DNA of 9,497 nucleotides from CAZIKB01 sp964539665 (GCA_964539665.1 CAZIKB010000183.1:1-9497); one strand, 5' to 3'. Positions 1 through 7,794 are shown, counted from the stretch's first letter. The notes: generated from the letters alone by a model not told the origin. A program made the numbers and translations.

Positions 1-590
1 GAACGAACCATATTAAAACGAAAATGGGAATTTCGTGGAACGTCTTTGATTACACCAGTGATTGCATAGTCTGTATCACCGTCAATTTTTAGCATTTTGC
101 CAATGGCATCTTCATCTCCGAAATACTTTTGGGCTGTTGTTTCGGTGAGTACTACTGAGTATGGCGCAGTCAACGCCGTTTCTGGATTGCCACTGATGAA
201 TGGAAAGGTAAATATGTCGAACAGGGAATTGTCGGCAAAGCATACGAGGTCTTCCTGAAATAATTGGTCTTTATGCTTAACGGAAACAGGGTGGGGCCGA
301 GCCAGTCGCACAATGTTCTTAATCTCTGGAAACTGTTGTACCAGAAGCGGGGCAATAGGCGGCATACTCATGGGAAAACGCATGTGGCTGCCCGCCTCAA
401 AATCAACACCGAGGAGGTAAATGCGGTCCCGGTTCTCATGATATTTGTCGTAGCTAAATTTATCATAGACCCAGAGCATAATTATGGTGAAGACGGCCAT
501 GCCAACAGCAAGCCCGAATATATTGATGAAAGCATAACCTTTGTGTCTCTTAATATTTCGAAAGGCAATTTTAGAATAATTTATAAACAT
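1..590 (-). CDS. MacB/FtsX-type ABC transporter permease, N-terminal part (cut by window start)
   Basis: The reading frame opens at an ATG at 590 and stays open for 196 codons to the window edge, so only the N-terminal part is present. It begins MFINYSKIAFRNIKRHKGYA, the usual cytoplasmic opening of this permease class, followed by a membrane segment at about residues 20-42 (rich in I, F, G, V). From about residue 45 comes the periplasmic MacB_PCD-type core (DKYHENRDRIY, then a region with YFGDEDAIGK and a GVIKDVPRNSHF-like strand near residue 185). Full-length relatives are usually around 800 residues. They sit in the inner membrane and work with a separate ATPase, in export or mechanotransmission; the substrate here is unknown. 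A GAGAGG ribosome site lies a few bases before the ATG. No ATPase gene is visible in the window. The family call is firm; the function is not. Confidence 0.9.
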   Translation of the reverse strand, partial: MFINYSKIAFRNIKRHKGYAFINIFGLAVGMAVFTIIMLWVYDKFSYDKYHENRDRIYLLGVDFEAGSHMRFPMSMPPIAPLLVQQFPEIKNIVRLARPHPVSVKHKDQLFQEDLVCFADNSLFDIFTFPFISGNPETALTAPYSVVLTETTAQKYFGDEDAIGKMLKIDGDTDYAITGVIKDVPRNSHFRFNMVR

Positions 591-683
591 GATTCCTCTC
601 GATTAGAGTTCGCAGTTTTCAGTAGATAGTTAGCAATATTATTTCAGCCTACTGTCAATTGCTTACTCTGATACTGCCGAGTT

Positions 684-902
684 CTATGCTCTCTGTTTGA
701 CTTTATACATGACACGGCCGAGATAGCCACCATTATTGATTTCTGCAATATATAATCCCTGCTGAAGGTGGGCCTGTGTTTTTAACGCACGTTCAGAAAG
801 ATTACCCAATAGATCGCTGGCTTCCCAATCTTGTTCTTTATCGGTCAATAAAACCGGTTCCCCTTTAGCAACTATCTTTTGCAAGATTTCTTGTAAGCTC
901 AT
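684..902 (-). CDS. Hypothetical small protein, 72 aa
   Basis: A complete 72-codon gene whose ATG is preceded by a good ribosome site (AGGAGA, 6 nt away). I do not recognise a named family. It is predicted soluble, with no signal peptide or membrane segment. The N-terminal half is acidic and helical-looking (LQEILQKIV, then a DKEQDWEASDLLGNL stretch). The C-terminal half looks like beta strands (GLYIAEINNGGYLGRVMYKV) and ends in basic residues. The overall style resembles small uncharacterised proteins seen in cyanobacteria and large sulfur bacteria; this is an impression, not a search result. It lies 93 bp upstream of the ABC permease gene on the same strand and 180 bp downstream of the serine hydrolase gene, so co-transcription with the permease is possible but unproven. 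Confidence 0.7.
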   Translation of the reverse strand: MSLQEILQKIVAKGEPVLLTDKEQDWEASDLLGNLSERALKTQAHLQQGLYIAEINNGGYLGRVMYKVKQRA

Positions 903-1003
903 ATGTTTCTCCTGTGAGTAATTAAATGTATCAAAATTCTAAATATATTATGCTTTGTTTTTACTCAATCATATCTTCAATGTTTCAATCTTTAACGCAA
1001 TTA

Positions 1004-1027
1004 AATTTTCAATTTCAACTGAAAATT
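1004..1027. repeat. AT-rich inverted repeat between the serine hydrolase and 72-aa genes
   Basis: AATTTTCA and TGAAAATT form a perfect 8-bp inverted repeat around an 8-nt loop, in the 180-bp gap after the serine hydrolase stop. There is no clear T-run on either side, so it is a poor intrinsic terminator and could be chance in such AT-rich sequence. Confidence 0.3.
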
Positions 1028-1082
1028 GATTACTCTTACCTCAAGGATTTTGTCGGGTTGAAACAGGCTTCTTTACCTGCTC

Positions 1083-2234
1083 TTATTCTGTGATAATCGA
1101 ATTTAAGACTAATGCTAAAAATTCAAGCGTACTCCATTCACCATCTGTCGAGCCGGCATCGTTTCCTACCCTGACGACAACGAGGTCTTTTTCCGGAACC
1201 ACATAAAGCCGCTGGATATATATCCCCATGGCCAGAAAGGTACCTTCAAGAATGTTCCATACTTCATAATCCTTATATGCTGCTGGCAGCCACCATTGAT
1301 AGCCATAGTGATTCAGACTGTCAGAAATAGCCTGAGTTGATTCCTGAATCCAGGCTTCTGATACTATTTGTTGATCCTGCCATTTTCCTTTGTTTAAATA
1401 TAAATAACCGAACTTAGCAAATTCTCGTACGGTTGCATTTATGCCCCAAGCCGTAATCGTATGACCAGACGGATCGCTGTCCCAGCGAATATCAGGAATA
1501 CCAATCGGCCGGAACAGGTTCTCAAAGCCAAACTGGTAGGCTGTCATATTCGTCGCGCTTTCAATGATACCGGAAAGCAGTATTGACTCGCCACTGGAGT
1601 AGTACCACTGAGTACTAGGTTCATTTTTTACCGGTTTATTTAGTACGTAATCAATAAAATCATTTGATACGTTATACATTTGAAAAATATCATCCTGGCT
1701 GTTAGAGCTGTAGTAATCATCTTCTTCCCACTCGAGTCCTGCAGTCATGGTTAACAAATTTTTGATTGTGATAGTTTTCTTGGCCTCAGATGTACCAGGT
1801 GTTTGCCACTGTGGGTAATACTGATAAATTTTTTCATCAACTCCTTTAATCAGCCCTTTATCAATGGTAATACCAATAAGGGCGCTGGCAAAACTTTTTG
1901 CAACTGAGTAGCTTGCATGTCTTGAATTTTTAGTAAAACCATTAAGATAAGCTTCACCCACTATATAGCCATTCTTTATAATGATAATCCCTTCGGTGTT
2001 GATTGCAGGATTTGCAGCATATTCATAGACTCTGGTTAACTTATCAGAATCCATTCCAACTTCTTCAGGTTTACAACTTCGCCAACTTTGTGTTGGCCAA
2101 TACTTGCCTGCGTAATTACCGCTGCCAAGGAATTGGTTTTGAGTGGTTGTTCCCGGCCCATTTCCAGAAGCATTACAACCAAATAGATAAACCAGAATTA
2201 CCAGGATATTACACATATTGCATATTCTGTACAT
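1083..2234 (-). CDS. Beta-lactamase-fold serine hydrolase (class C / 6-aminohexanoate-dimer hydrolase type), putative lipoprotein
   Basis: A 383-aa member of the Beta-lactamase family (PF00144), penicillin-binding-protein fold. The N-terminus is a hydrophobic signal (ILVILVYLFGC) with a plausible lipobox at residues 17-20, so acylation at Cys20 is likely; Phe at -2 is not ideal. The SxxK nucleophile motif is Ser110-Val-Ala-Lys113 and the second motif is Tyr212-Ser-Ser. The Ser-to-Tyr spacing of 102 is close to that known for the nylon-oligomer hydrolase NylB (Ser112, Lys115, Tyr215). The conserved ITIKNLLTMTAGL stretch is at 155-167. The third motif region (FLAMGIYIQRLYVVP, 333-347) lacks the usual G-G-Q pattern. 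The substrate is unknown: an amide or ester hydrolase or a cell-wall peptidase is more likely than a true beta-lactamase. The start has AAGGA 8 nt upstream. It appears to be a single-gene unit with 630 bp of mostly empty sequence before it. Confidence 0.88.
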   Translation of the reverse strand: MYRICNMCNILVILVYLFGCNASGNGPGTTTQNQFLGSGNYAGKYWPTQSWRSCKPEEVGMDSDKLTRVYEYAANPAINTEGIIIIKNGYIVGEAYLNGFTKNSRHASYSVAKSFASALIGITIDKGLIKGVDEKIYQYYPQWQTPGTSEAKKTITIKNLLTMTAGLEWEEDDYYSSNSQDDIFQMYNVSNDFIDYVLNKPVKNEPSTQWYYSSGESILLSGIIESATNMTAYQFGFENLFRPIGIPDIRWDSDPSGHTITAWGINATVREFAKFGYLYLNKGKWQDQQIVSEAWIQESTQAISDSLNHYGYQWWLPAAYKDYEVWNILEGTFLAMGIYIQRLYVVPEKDLVVVRVGNDAGSTDGEWSTLEFLALVLNSIITE

Positions 2235-2774
2235 TTAATTTTCCTTTTAAATGACTCACCGTCCTTTAAATTGTCAACAATCATGCCAATATTAAATTAC
2301 AATAAGTTAGGGTGCTTTATAAGGAACAAACCTTTGAAAAGTATCCGCTGATATGACACTCGCTGTACGTAAACGGACAGACTTTATTTCTAACCCGGGA
2401 TGTTGATTATAAACTTGATTTTATTGTTCGTTGAGTTTCTGACAACTTCCTCTCCAACAGATAGAAACAACCCATCGGATTAAAATGTAATATTAGCACA
2501 AGCATCAATAATGCACAAGGAAGGTTCTTAAACAAACAGGTTATTCCGTGTGAGTTTTTGATCTGTGTCGTGGTAATTTAAAGATAAATCCGAAATAGAG
2601 AATGACGACACCTTGGATTCCATGAAGCGGGTGGGTGTTTGAAAAGGTACTTTAGGAACTCACTACTCCTATTGACTTGAAATGAACTACCTCGGAGCAA
2701 GCTTCGGGGAATTATACCCGAAGAGATTAAACTAATAATATAACAACCCAAAATGCGCTTAATCATACTACCCC
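2235..2774. other. Long stretch without a gene
   Basis: About 540 bp between the broken permease gene and the serine hydrolase gene. Both strands are full of stops, and the one 62-codon minus-strand frame (2578-2766) has no ribosome site and no protein-like composition. The stretch holds the paired hairpins at 2690-2723, a CCCGGG-containing segment near 2395 that I cannot assign, and a possible -35 box (TTGACA read on minus, 2272-2277) before the hydrolase gene, but no convincing -10. It may be the relic of decayed mobile or repeat DNA. Confidence 0.5.
2690..2723. repeat. Two overlapping, mutually exclusive hairpins
   Basis: CCTCGGAGC-AA-GCTTCGGGG (2690-2709) folds end to end, with two G-T pairs. 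The right arm can instead pair downstream: CTTCGGG (2702-2708) with CCCGAAG (2717-2723) across an 8-nt loop. Both structures compete for the same arm. There is no T-run, so a plain intrinsic terminator is unlikely. The surrounding text (TTGACTTGAAATGAACTAC before it, an AAGAGATTAAA run after it) resembles an intergenic palindromic repeat that I recall from several environmental bacterial genomes; this is not checked. Confidence 0.5.
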
Positions 2775-3472
2775 TTATAGCGGTAATAGTAGTACTATCC
2801 CATATGCCAGAGTAAATATTGTGATTAAATTTTGGTACATTACTTCAGATGCTTTATGATAAATAAAATTTCATAGCAAGGCGTACGTGATCACTGAAAT
2901 GATTGGAAAAACAACATTAATCCATTTAAAGAGGTGAGTACTATGGATTGCTAGTACTATGATTTGAGTCAAAGCGAATACAAGGTAGCCATAAGCAATG
3001 TTGACCCTAATTTCTTTTTTATTGTCAAATAATGTTGATGATAGAATGGTTAAAAGTCCTCCACCCATATTTGAAACACCATGATTGCCCCCCATTATGA
3101 CTAGATACAGTTTCATGTGTTCTCTTAATAAACTTTTCATTACATTTTGAAGTTTTGGTAACTGGCGGAGTACTCCTGTTAGTATTAACAAAAAACCAAC
3201 GATGATTTTTATATTAAAATCAAATGGACTTGTTAAAACTAAAGTGAGTCCAAGTATAATAAAAGGCATGGTAAAAATTAAAAATTCCTTTTGTAATTTT
3301 ATGTGTCTTTTTCCATGCAAAATTTGCATAAAACTGATACTTATTGATGCTGAAGCAGTACACCAAGCAATAAACACGTTGGGGTACCAAAAACCAACAA
3401 CCCTACGCCAAACATAGATTGGACTATGGAAAAAACAAAAATTACAAACATAATTATTTGAAACTCTGTCAT
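2775..3472 (-). pseudogene. TauE/SafE-type membrane permease, broken by a frameshift and a stop
   Basis: Three stretches join into one 232-aa protein of normal TauE/SafE (sulfite/organosulfonate exporter family) length. Part 1 starts at the ATG at 3472 (GAGG ribosome site 7 nt upstream) and reads MTEFQIIMFVIFVFSIVQSM, then FGVGLLVFGTPTCLLLGVL, before a stop at 3341-3343. Part 2 is in the frame reached by adding one base near 3353-3356 (CTGCTTCAG; CTGCCTTCAG would restore GVLPSASISISFMQI) and runs to a TGA at 2871-2873. Part 3 continues in that frame after the TGA (NFIYHKASEVMYQ, then a hydrophobic LITIFTLAYGIVLLLPL) to a TAA at 2775-2777; a single G-to-T change of GGA would give this TGA. The NHGVSNMGG motif in part 2 matches the family's second conserved loop. 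Part 2 can open from a TTG at 3485, but that N-terminus is out of frame and not family-like. The gene starts 25 bp after the MBL-DUF1566 stop, so it was probably in that operon. Two independent lesions argue for decay, not a sequencing slip. Confidence 0.85.
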
Positions 3473-3497
3473 TTATTATCCTCAATGTTAGCGGCTA

Positions 3498-5585
3498 TTA
3501 TTTTATTGATCTAACACACCTGACATAATTGAACACATATCTTACATCACCCTGTGGGCCGAAATACTGAGGATAATCCTCTTTAATTCCTGTTTTGGGA
3601 TCACTGCGCTGTGCTCCTGCTCCGTGTACGTCCAGCAACCGATCGTGCATTTTTCCTTGTGCTTCCCCAAAGGTAATGTAGACAGCGGAGTTGTATGGGT
3701 TGGGTCCATCATGATGCGTTGTGTTTGTCCAGAAATAGGGATATTGTTTTCTTCCTTCGGGATCTTTGATTTCTGTGGTTTCAAATATGGAGTTGATGGC
3801 TGCTGAACCGGTGGTTTGAACTGAACGATTATAATCTACAATGCTTTGCAATTCTTTTGCATTGGGCAACCGCCAGTCATCATGCCCAGCCAATTCCAAA
3901 CTCTCTGCGAATTTCAAGGCTTCCTGCCATTTCATACCTTTTTTACTGTCCGATTGTTGCCACATTAAACCTGTTGCAGAATCCATTATTGTGCCGTTCC
4001 CATTGTCAACAAAACTGTTTTTCCCATAAGCTTTATTTCCTCGAACAAATCGGAAATACATCTTGTTCGGTTTGCGGGTACGGGGATTGTATTTTGGGTA
4101 TCCCTTTATACGTCCATCTACGAAATTTACCCCAAAAACAGTTTCGTCATTTCTCATTGTTCTGCCAACGTATTCGGTTGCACTCCAGGTTTGAGCGTCG
4201 ATTTGACGTTCTCCTGAACGGGTGTCTCCAAGAGGCTGGTTGAAATATTTAGTATCAATAAATGGCTCAATAGCTTTTTGGCCTTGTACTTTTCCAGTAA
4301 ATTTAATAAGTGAATACAATTCTCTAATAGACGGAATACGCCAATCATGGTGGCTGGCCAATTCGAATTCCCTAACTCGTTTAACAGCCTCTTCAAATGA
4401 CATTTTTTCAGCCATTTCTTTCTGCCACATCAAAGCGGTAACATTGTCCATAATGGTGCCGTCGTTATTATCGGTGTATGAGGCTTTATTTCCGATATAA
4501 TGTGCGTCTTGACCGTAGAATTCGTCTTCTGAAGATGGCTGTGGAATTTCACTGTCGTTGCTAAAGAACTTCTCCTGACCGGTATCGACAATCGGATACG
4601 CGCTTGCAGTTTTCGGTGTACCTGGTGACGGTTTTTTGGGGTCATTGCTTATCACCATCAAATCTTTTCCAAAGATCACGTTGCTTTCGTAGTTTTTGCG
4701 AATCTCTTTCAAACTCGCTTCCTGATCGATTTCACCGTACGTGAAGTGAGTATAAATTAGGTTCCTCACATTGGCCTGTTTAGCCAGCAGACTTGATTCA
4801 TGCAAATTCAGATGGGGACGCTTTCGTCGCGTTCTCACACGCTCTCCCGAATCTCCACCTTGACCACGTACATTCGTACCCTGGCTGAAGACTTTCTGCC
4901 CTCGGCGGCTGCCCCGGCCGTCAATCATGATCATGCCCCCGGAGTCGATGATCATGAAATCGGCATCCTTAGCCAGTTTGGGCAGGTCTTCTGAGAAAGT
5001 CAGATCGCCCGTAATCACAATGGATTCACTATTGTAATCAAACCGATAAGCAATCGTATGAATCGCATGTGGGACCTTTAGCGTCGATACATGAATACTC
5101 CCGACATCGAAAGATTCGCCGCCCTGGATATCTCGTACGATGAAGGCTTTCTGTCGGTCAGCGAGAGTTCTCTGGGTTTTGCCCAACCTGTAGGCAATAT
5201 CTTCAGCATACAACTTGAGGCTTGCCTCTGTAAGTTTAACCGTGTTGGGAGGCCCGATGATTGTGAAGTTGTGTCGCCCCATCAGAGAGCGAATCAACAG
5301 GGGAACAAATTCTTCGTTATGATCCAGGTGATGATGGGTGAAAAGCAGCGCAGACAATTTCCGAATATCCACTCCCAATTTGTATAGGTTGGCCTGGGCG
5401 CCATTGCCCATATCGATGAGGATCCGGGTGCTGCCCTTAGAAATCAGAACACTCGCACTTGCCCTGTTTTCGTTATGTATTGGCGATCCAGAGCCGATGA
5501 TCGTCACAATCAGTTGCCCATTTCCACTGACAGGATACACCAGTGTTGGGCTTAGAATTATAAGCAAAATGATGAAATTTTTCAT
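3498..5585 (-). CDS. Secreted metallo-beta-lactamase-fold hydrolase fused to two DUF1566/Lcl_C domains
   Basis: A 695-aa protein. Residues 1-22 are a signal peptide (FIILLIILSPTLVYPVSG), implying export. Residues 25-312 are a metallo-beta-lactamase fold nearest in style to RNase Z/arylsulfatase-type enzymes. The zinc motif HxHxDH is at His84-His86-Asp88-His89, with further candidate ligands His173 (followed by IAYRF), Asp194 (ITGD) and His280 (THF), so the metal site looks complete. A Gly/Arg-rich insert at 223-257 precedes HLNLHESSLLAKQ. A low-complexity linker (about 313-362) follows. Then come two DUF1566 (PF07603, Legionella Lcl C-terminal) domains at about 364-516 and 521-694, each opening with a DN-GTIMD---LMWQ motif and carrying HDWR-P---EL. 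This domain is typically extracellular and linked to carbohydrate or surface binding in Lcl. The likely role is a periplasmic or surface hydrolase with a binding tail; the substrate is unknown. AAGGA lies about 11 nt before the ATG, somewhat far. It follows mscS by 56 bp and precedes the broken permease. Confidence 0.9.
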   Translation of the reverse strand: MKNFIILLIILSPTLVYPVSGNGQLIVTIIGSGSPIHNENRASASVLISKGSTRILIDMGNGAQANLYKLGVDIRKLSALLFTHHHLDHNEEFVPLLIRSLMGRHNFTIIGPPNTVKLTEASLKLYAEDIAYRLGKTQRTLADRQKAFIVRDIQGGESFDVGSIHVSTLKVPHAIHTIAYRFDYNSESIVITGDLTFSEDLPKLAKDADFMIIDSGGMIMIDGRGSRRGQKVFSQGTNVRGQGGDSGERVRTRRKRPHLNLHESSLLAKQANVRNLIYTHFTYGEIDQEASLKEIRKNYESNVIFGKDLMVISNDPKKPSPGTPKTASAYPIVDTGQEKFFSNDSEIPQPSSEDEFYGQDAHYIGNKASYTDNNDGTIMDNVTALMWQKEMAEKMSFEEAVKRVREFELASHHDWRIPSIRELYSLIKFTGKVQGQKAIEPFIDTKYFNQPLGDTRSGERQIDAQTWSATEYVGRTMRNDETVFGVNFVDGRIKGYPKYNPRTRKPNKMYFRFVRGNKAYGKNSFVDNGNGTIMDSATGLMWQQSDSKKGMKWQEALKFAESLELAGHDDWRLPNAKELQSIVDYNRSVQTTGSAAINSIFETTEIKDPEGRKQYPYFWTNTTHHDGPNPYNSAVYITFGEAQGKMHDRLLDVHGAGAQRSDPKTGIKEDYPQYFGPQGDVRYVFNYVRCVRSIK

Positions 5586-5641
5586 AAATCAACTATTCCT
5601 TCTTGTTTCCGTTAATGCGGGACCGATTGATGCTGCTGTTA

Positions 5642-6457
5642 TTATTCATCTTTATGAAGATGAACATCCATTTGAGGATATGGAATGTTTAGCCCTTCTT
5701 TGTCAAAAGTTTTATAAACTCTCTCATTCATTTCGAAGAACACTCCCCAATAGTCAGCGGCATTTACCCAGGCTCTGACGGTAAAGTTTACTGAGCTGTC
5801 GGCTAATTCAGATACAGCAATAAAGACTTCAGGATCTTTTAAAATCCTCGAATCATCATCGCACAATTTTTTGATAACTTCCTTTGCTTTGTCAACATCA
5901 TCGCCGTATCCTATTCCAATTGTCCAGTCAACTCTTCTCCGCTTTTCGGTGGAAAAGTTAGTCATTGAAGACGTTGACAAGCCTCCGTTTGGAATAATTA
6001 TTGTCTTATTATCAGAAGTTTTCAGAATAGTATTAAAAATTTGAATCTCATTAACAGAACCAATATAGCCCTGCGCATCAATTACATCACCTACTTTAAA
6101 TGGCTTGAAAATCAGAATCATTACACCGCCCGCAAAGTTTTGTAACGAGCCCGAAAGTGCCAAACCTACAGCCAGGCCTGCCGCACCTAAAATGGCAATG
6201 AATGACGTCATTTCAATGCCGAGCATGCCAAGTACACTAATTACTAACATGACTTTCAGGAGCGTGACTACAATACCTTTTACAAATGGTTTAAGAGAGG
6301 GATCGGTTTTTCCCTTTTCCATCATTTCACTAAATCCTTTTGCTGCTGCTTTGATAATACAAATTCCGATTATCCATACTGCAATTGCACCGATCAATTT
6401 AGGGCCATATTGAAACGCCAAAGCAGTTGCTTGACTTAAAATTAGTTCTTGACTCAT
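5642..6457 (-). CDS. mscS: Small-conductance mechanosensitive channel MscS
   Basis: A 271-aa protein, close to the 286 aa of E. coli MscS and with the same plan. Membrane segments lie at about 20-42, 62-84 and 87-118. The third is the pore helix, with the Gly/Ala pattern GAAGLAVGLALSGSLQN (91-107), followed by the beta-domain entrance PFKVGDVID. The cytoplasmic part includes NKTIIIPNGGLS and ends with the typical GLNIPYPQMDVHL, so the protein is complete. It forms a homoheptameric inner-membrane channel that opens on membrane tension and releases solutes on osmotic downshift. The start has a strong AGAGGAGA ribosome site; an ATG 5 nt upstream of the chosen one stops after two codons and is excluded. 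It lies 56 bp ahead of the MBL-DUF1566 gene on the same strand, so read-through is likely, though a functional link is not evident. The VOC gene is 120 bp upstream. Confidence 0.95.
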   Translation of the reverse strand: MSQELILSQATALAFQYGPKLIGAIAVWIIGICIIKAAAKGFSEMMEKGKTDPSLKPFVKGIVVTLLKVMLVISVLGMLGIEMTSFIAILGAAGLAVGLALSGSLQNFAGGVMILIFKPFKVGDVIDAQGYIGSVNEIQIFNTILKTSDNKTIIIPNGGLSTSSMTNFSTEKRRRVDWTIGIGYGDDVDKAKEVIKKLCDDDSRILKDPEVFIAVSELADSSVNFTVRAWVNAADYWGVFFEMNERVYKTFDKEGLNIPYPQMDVHLHKDE

Positions 6458-6577
6458 ATCATTCGTTCTCCTCTTTAAATTCAGGTTTGAAAAATCTTCA
6501 TATAGCAGTCAACGTCCTTATATATCCATTGTTCTTATACTCCAAATTGGCAGGATAGGCATATTAGGTTTATACTA

Positions 6578-7456
6578 TTACAAATTTCTTTTGTATTCTC
6601 GAAATTCTATGTAAATGTTCTGAGTAAAGTCTGGCGAAATAATGATACTTTTAGTTGAATCATTAAAAATTTCTGAATAGAAAATTTCCTCACTTTTGAG
6701 AATTTCTTTTGTAATATTTATTTTAGCCACTTCAATTGTTACTCCAACTATTGGCCGCCCAATTGTATTAATGGGTAAATTTACAAGACAAATTTCACCT
6801 CCGTCCAAACAAATTCTTTGAGAGTCTTTTATGGGCAAATCAGTTGTTTTAATTGGGCGTTTCAGAAGAGTAAAAAGCTCCATTACTTCATCAGCAATTT
6901 GATTCGATATCCATACACCAACTAATTTTTGGGCAGAATTTTTATGGGTTGTAAATTCGGGAATATCTTTAAAAGGAGTTCCCATTTCAATAAACCAAAT
7001 TGGTCTTAATGGATGATTTTCATCGAATACTAAATTTTGAAAACCAACGCCTTTCTCAATTCTAATGGGATACTTTTTCTGGAATTCCTGGGTAATGGTT
7101 GTGATAAATGATTTGGCTTGTAAAGCAAGAAAAGCGCCGCCATCACCCTTATTAATTAAATTCAAATATTCGACAGCTAAATCATCAAGTGGTTTCTTCG
7201 CTGTTATTAATTCTAACTCTGTTCCATTCACAAATTTTATATGAAGATTATCGATTGAATTATTATGAAATCTTCCAGGCTTAATTGTGAAACCAAGTCT
7301 TTCATAGGGTAATTTTGCTTTTGATAGATCATTAACTGCAACATTTACATGATCTATTGAAAGTTTATTAAGGTTTGAATTAGTTAAAAAATTCTCGGAG
7401 AATGAAGAGAGTATCATAAGTAAAACAGGAAAGCAGAAAACAGGTACTTTGTTCAT
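6578..7456 (-). CDS. Exported glyoxalase-like (VOC superfamily) protein
   Basis: A 292-aa protein with an N-terminal hydrophobic signal (MNKVPVFCFPVLLMILSSF), so probably exported. Residues 33-85 fit a VOC/Glyoxalase_3-type (PF13468) first module: IDHVNVAVNDL, ERLGFTIKPGRFH, then NGTELELIT. His36 and Glu82 sit where VOC proteins carry metal ligands, and His72 is nearby. The second half (about 150-290) shows weaker repeats of strand patterns and no clear motif. No substrate can be named; relatives include dioxygenases, isomerases and binding-only proteins. An alternative ATG at 7471 would add five residues, but its GAGAG abuts the ATG; the chosen ATG has GGTGA 8 nt upstream and gives a cleaner signal peptide. 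It is very AT-rich like its left neighbours. It follows the weaker attC-like site by about 50 bp and precedes mscS by 120 bp. Confidence 0.75.
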   Translation of the reverse strand: MNKVPVFCFPVLLMILSSFSENFLTNSNLNKLSIDHVNVAVNDLSKAKLPYERLGFTIKPGRFHNNSIDNLHIKFVNGTELELITAKKPLDDLAVEYLNLINKGDGGAFLALQAKSFITTITQEFQKKYPIRIEKGVGFQNLVFDENHPLRPIWFIEMGTPFKDIPEFTTHKNSAQKLVGVWISNQIADEVMELFTLLKRPIKTTDLPIKDSQRICLDGGEICLVNLPINTIGRPIVGVTIEVAKINITKEILKSEEIFYSEIFNDSTKSIIISPDFTQNIYIEFREYKRNL

Positions 7457-7504
7457 ATATTTAATCACCATCTCTCAGTTTAGAATATTGCATTTTAAAA
7501 TTTA

Positions 7505-7624
7505 GCATAACCGGTCGGCAGTGAGTAATGCCAGCCACCAGGCGCGCCTGATGACGACGCCTGATGGGGCATGGTTGGTATCTGTATTCTTAACTCTATT
7601 ATCAGGACTCGAACTTCGTTATGA
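7505..7624 (-). other. Possible second attC-like site with a strong internal hairpin
   Basis: GCATAAC (7505-7511) and GTTATGA (7618-7624) form an imperfect 7-bp outer pair, resembling the CATAAC/GTTATG cores of Vibrio-type chromosomal integrons. Inside, ATGCCAGCCACCAGGCG (7528-7544) pairs with CGCCTGATGGGGCAT (7558-7572): 14 pairs, one mismatch and a 2-nt bulge. Between outer and inner stems the match is patchy (TCG, AGT and TAAT blocks with bulges), so the fold is less regular than that at 7906-8003. It lies downstream of the 37-aa gene in gene orientation, where a cassette recombination site should be. Alternatively the inner hairpin is a transcription stop for that gene, although no T-run follows. 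Confidence 0.4.
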
Positions 7625-7659
7625 ATTGTGGTCTTGACGCATTTGAATCCTGTTTCCAG

Positions 7660-7773
7660 TTACGGGGTTCTTTTCGGATGCTTCTCTAACTTCTTTTTTG
7701 TCTTTTGTTCTTGTTTGCTTTTCTTTTGTTTCTGACTCTTGTTCTTATCCTTCTTGCCGCCTTTGTCTCCCAT
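7660..7773 (-). CDS. Lysine-rich microprotein, 37 aa
   Basis: A 37-codon gene, MGDKGGKKDKNKSQKQKK... ending HPKRTP, extremely rich in Lys, Gln and Asp/Glu with no hydrophobic core, so it is probably disordered and very basic. I recall near-identical uncharacterised 35-40-aa proteins starting MGDKG-KKDK and ending PKRTP or similar in diverse bacteria; this is from memory and gives no function. Nucleic-acid or ribosome contact would suit the charge but is only inference. AAGGA lies about 9 nt before the ATG. An in-frame ATG three codons upstream (7782) is a possible start, but the family opening favours 7773. It sits between the two attC-like sites on the cassette orientation, 21 nt after a 19-codon ORF. 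Confidence 0.7.
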   Translation of the reverse strand: MGDKGGKKDKNKSQKQKKSKQEQKTKKKLEKHPKRTP

Positions 7774-7794
7774 TGTGTACATCCTTTCCTGTTA

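Noticed and set aside
2578..2766. A 62-codon minus-strand frame
   Set aside because: It has no ribosome site, its composition is unlike the neighbouring proteins, and it overlaps the paired hairpins. Its 3' part matches no family pattern I know.
2871..2873. TGA in the permease gene as a selenocysteine codon
   Set aside because: The position corresponds to a small loop residue (Gly expected), no SECIS-like hairpin follows closely, and the gene also has an upstream frameshift.
3624..5387. Several open frames opposite or offset to the MBL-DUF1566 gene
   Set aside because: All lie inside the 695-codon gene, lack ribosome sites and show no domain pattern; the long frame has clear domains throughout.
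7603..7619. GTTCGAGTCC on the minus strand, like a tRNA T-loop
   Set aside because: The flanking bases do not form a T-stem, and no acceptor, D or anticodon arms can be built around it.
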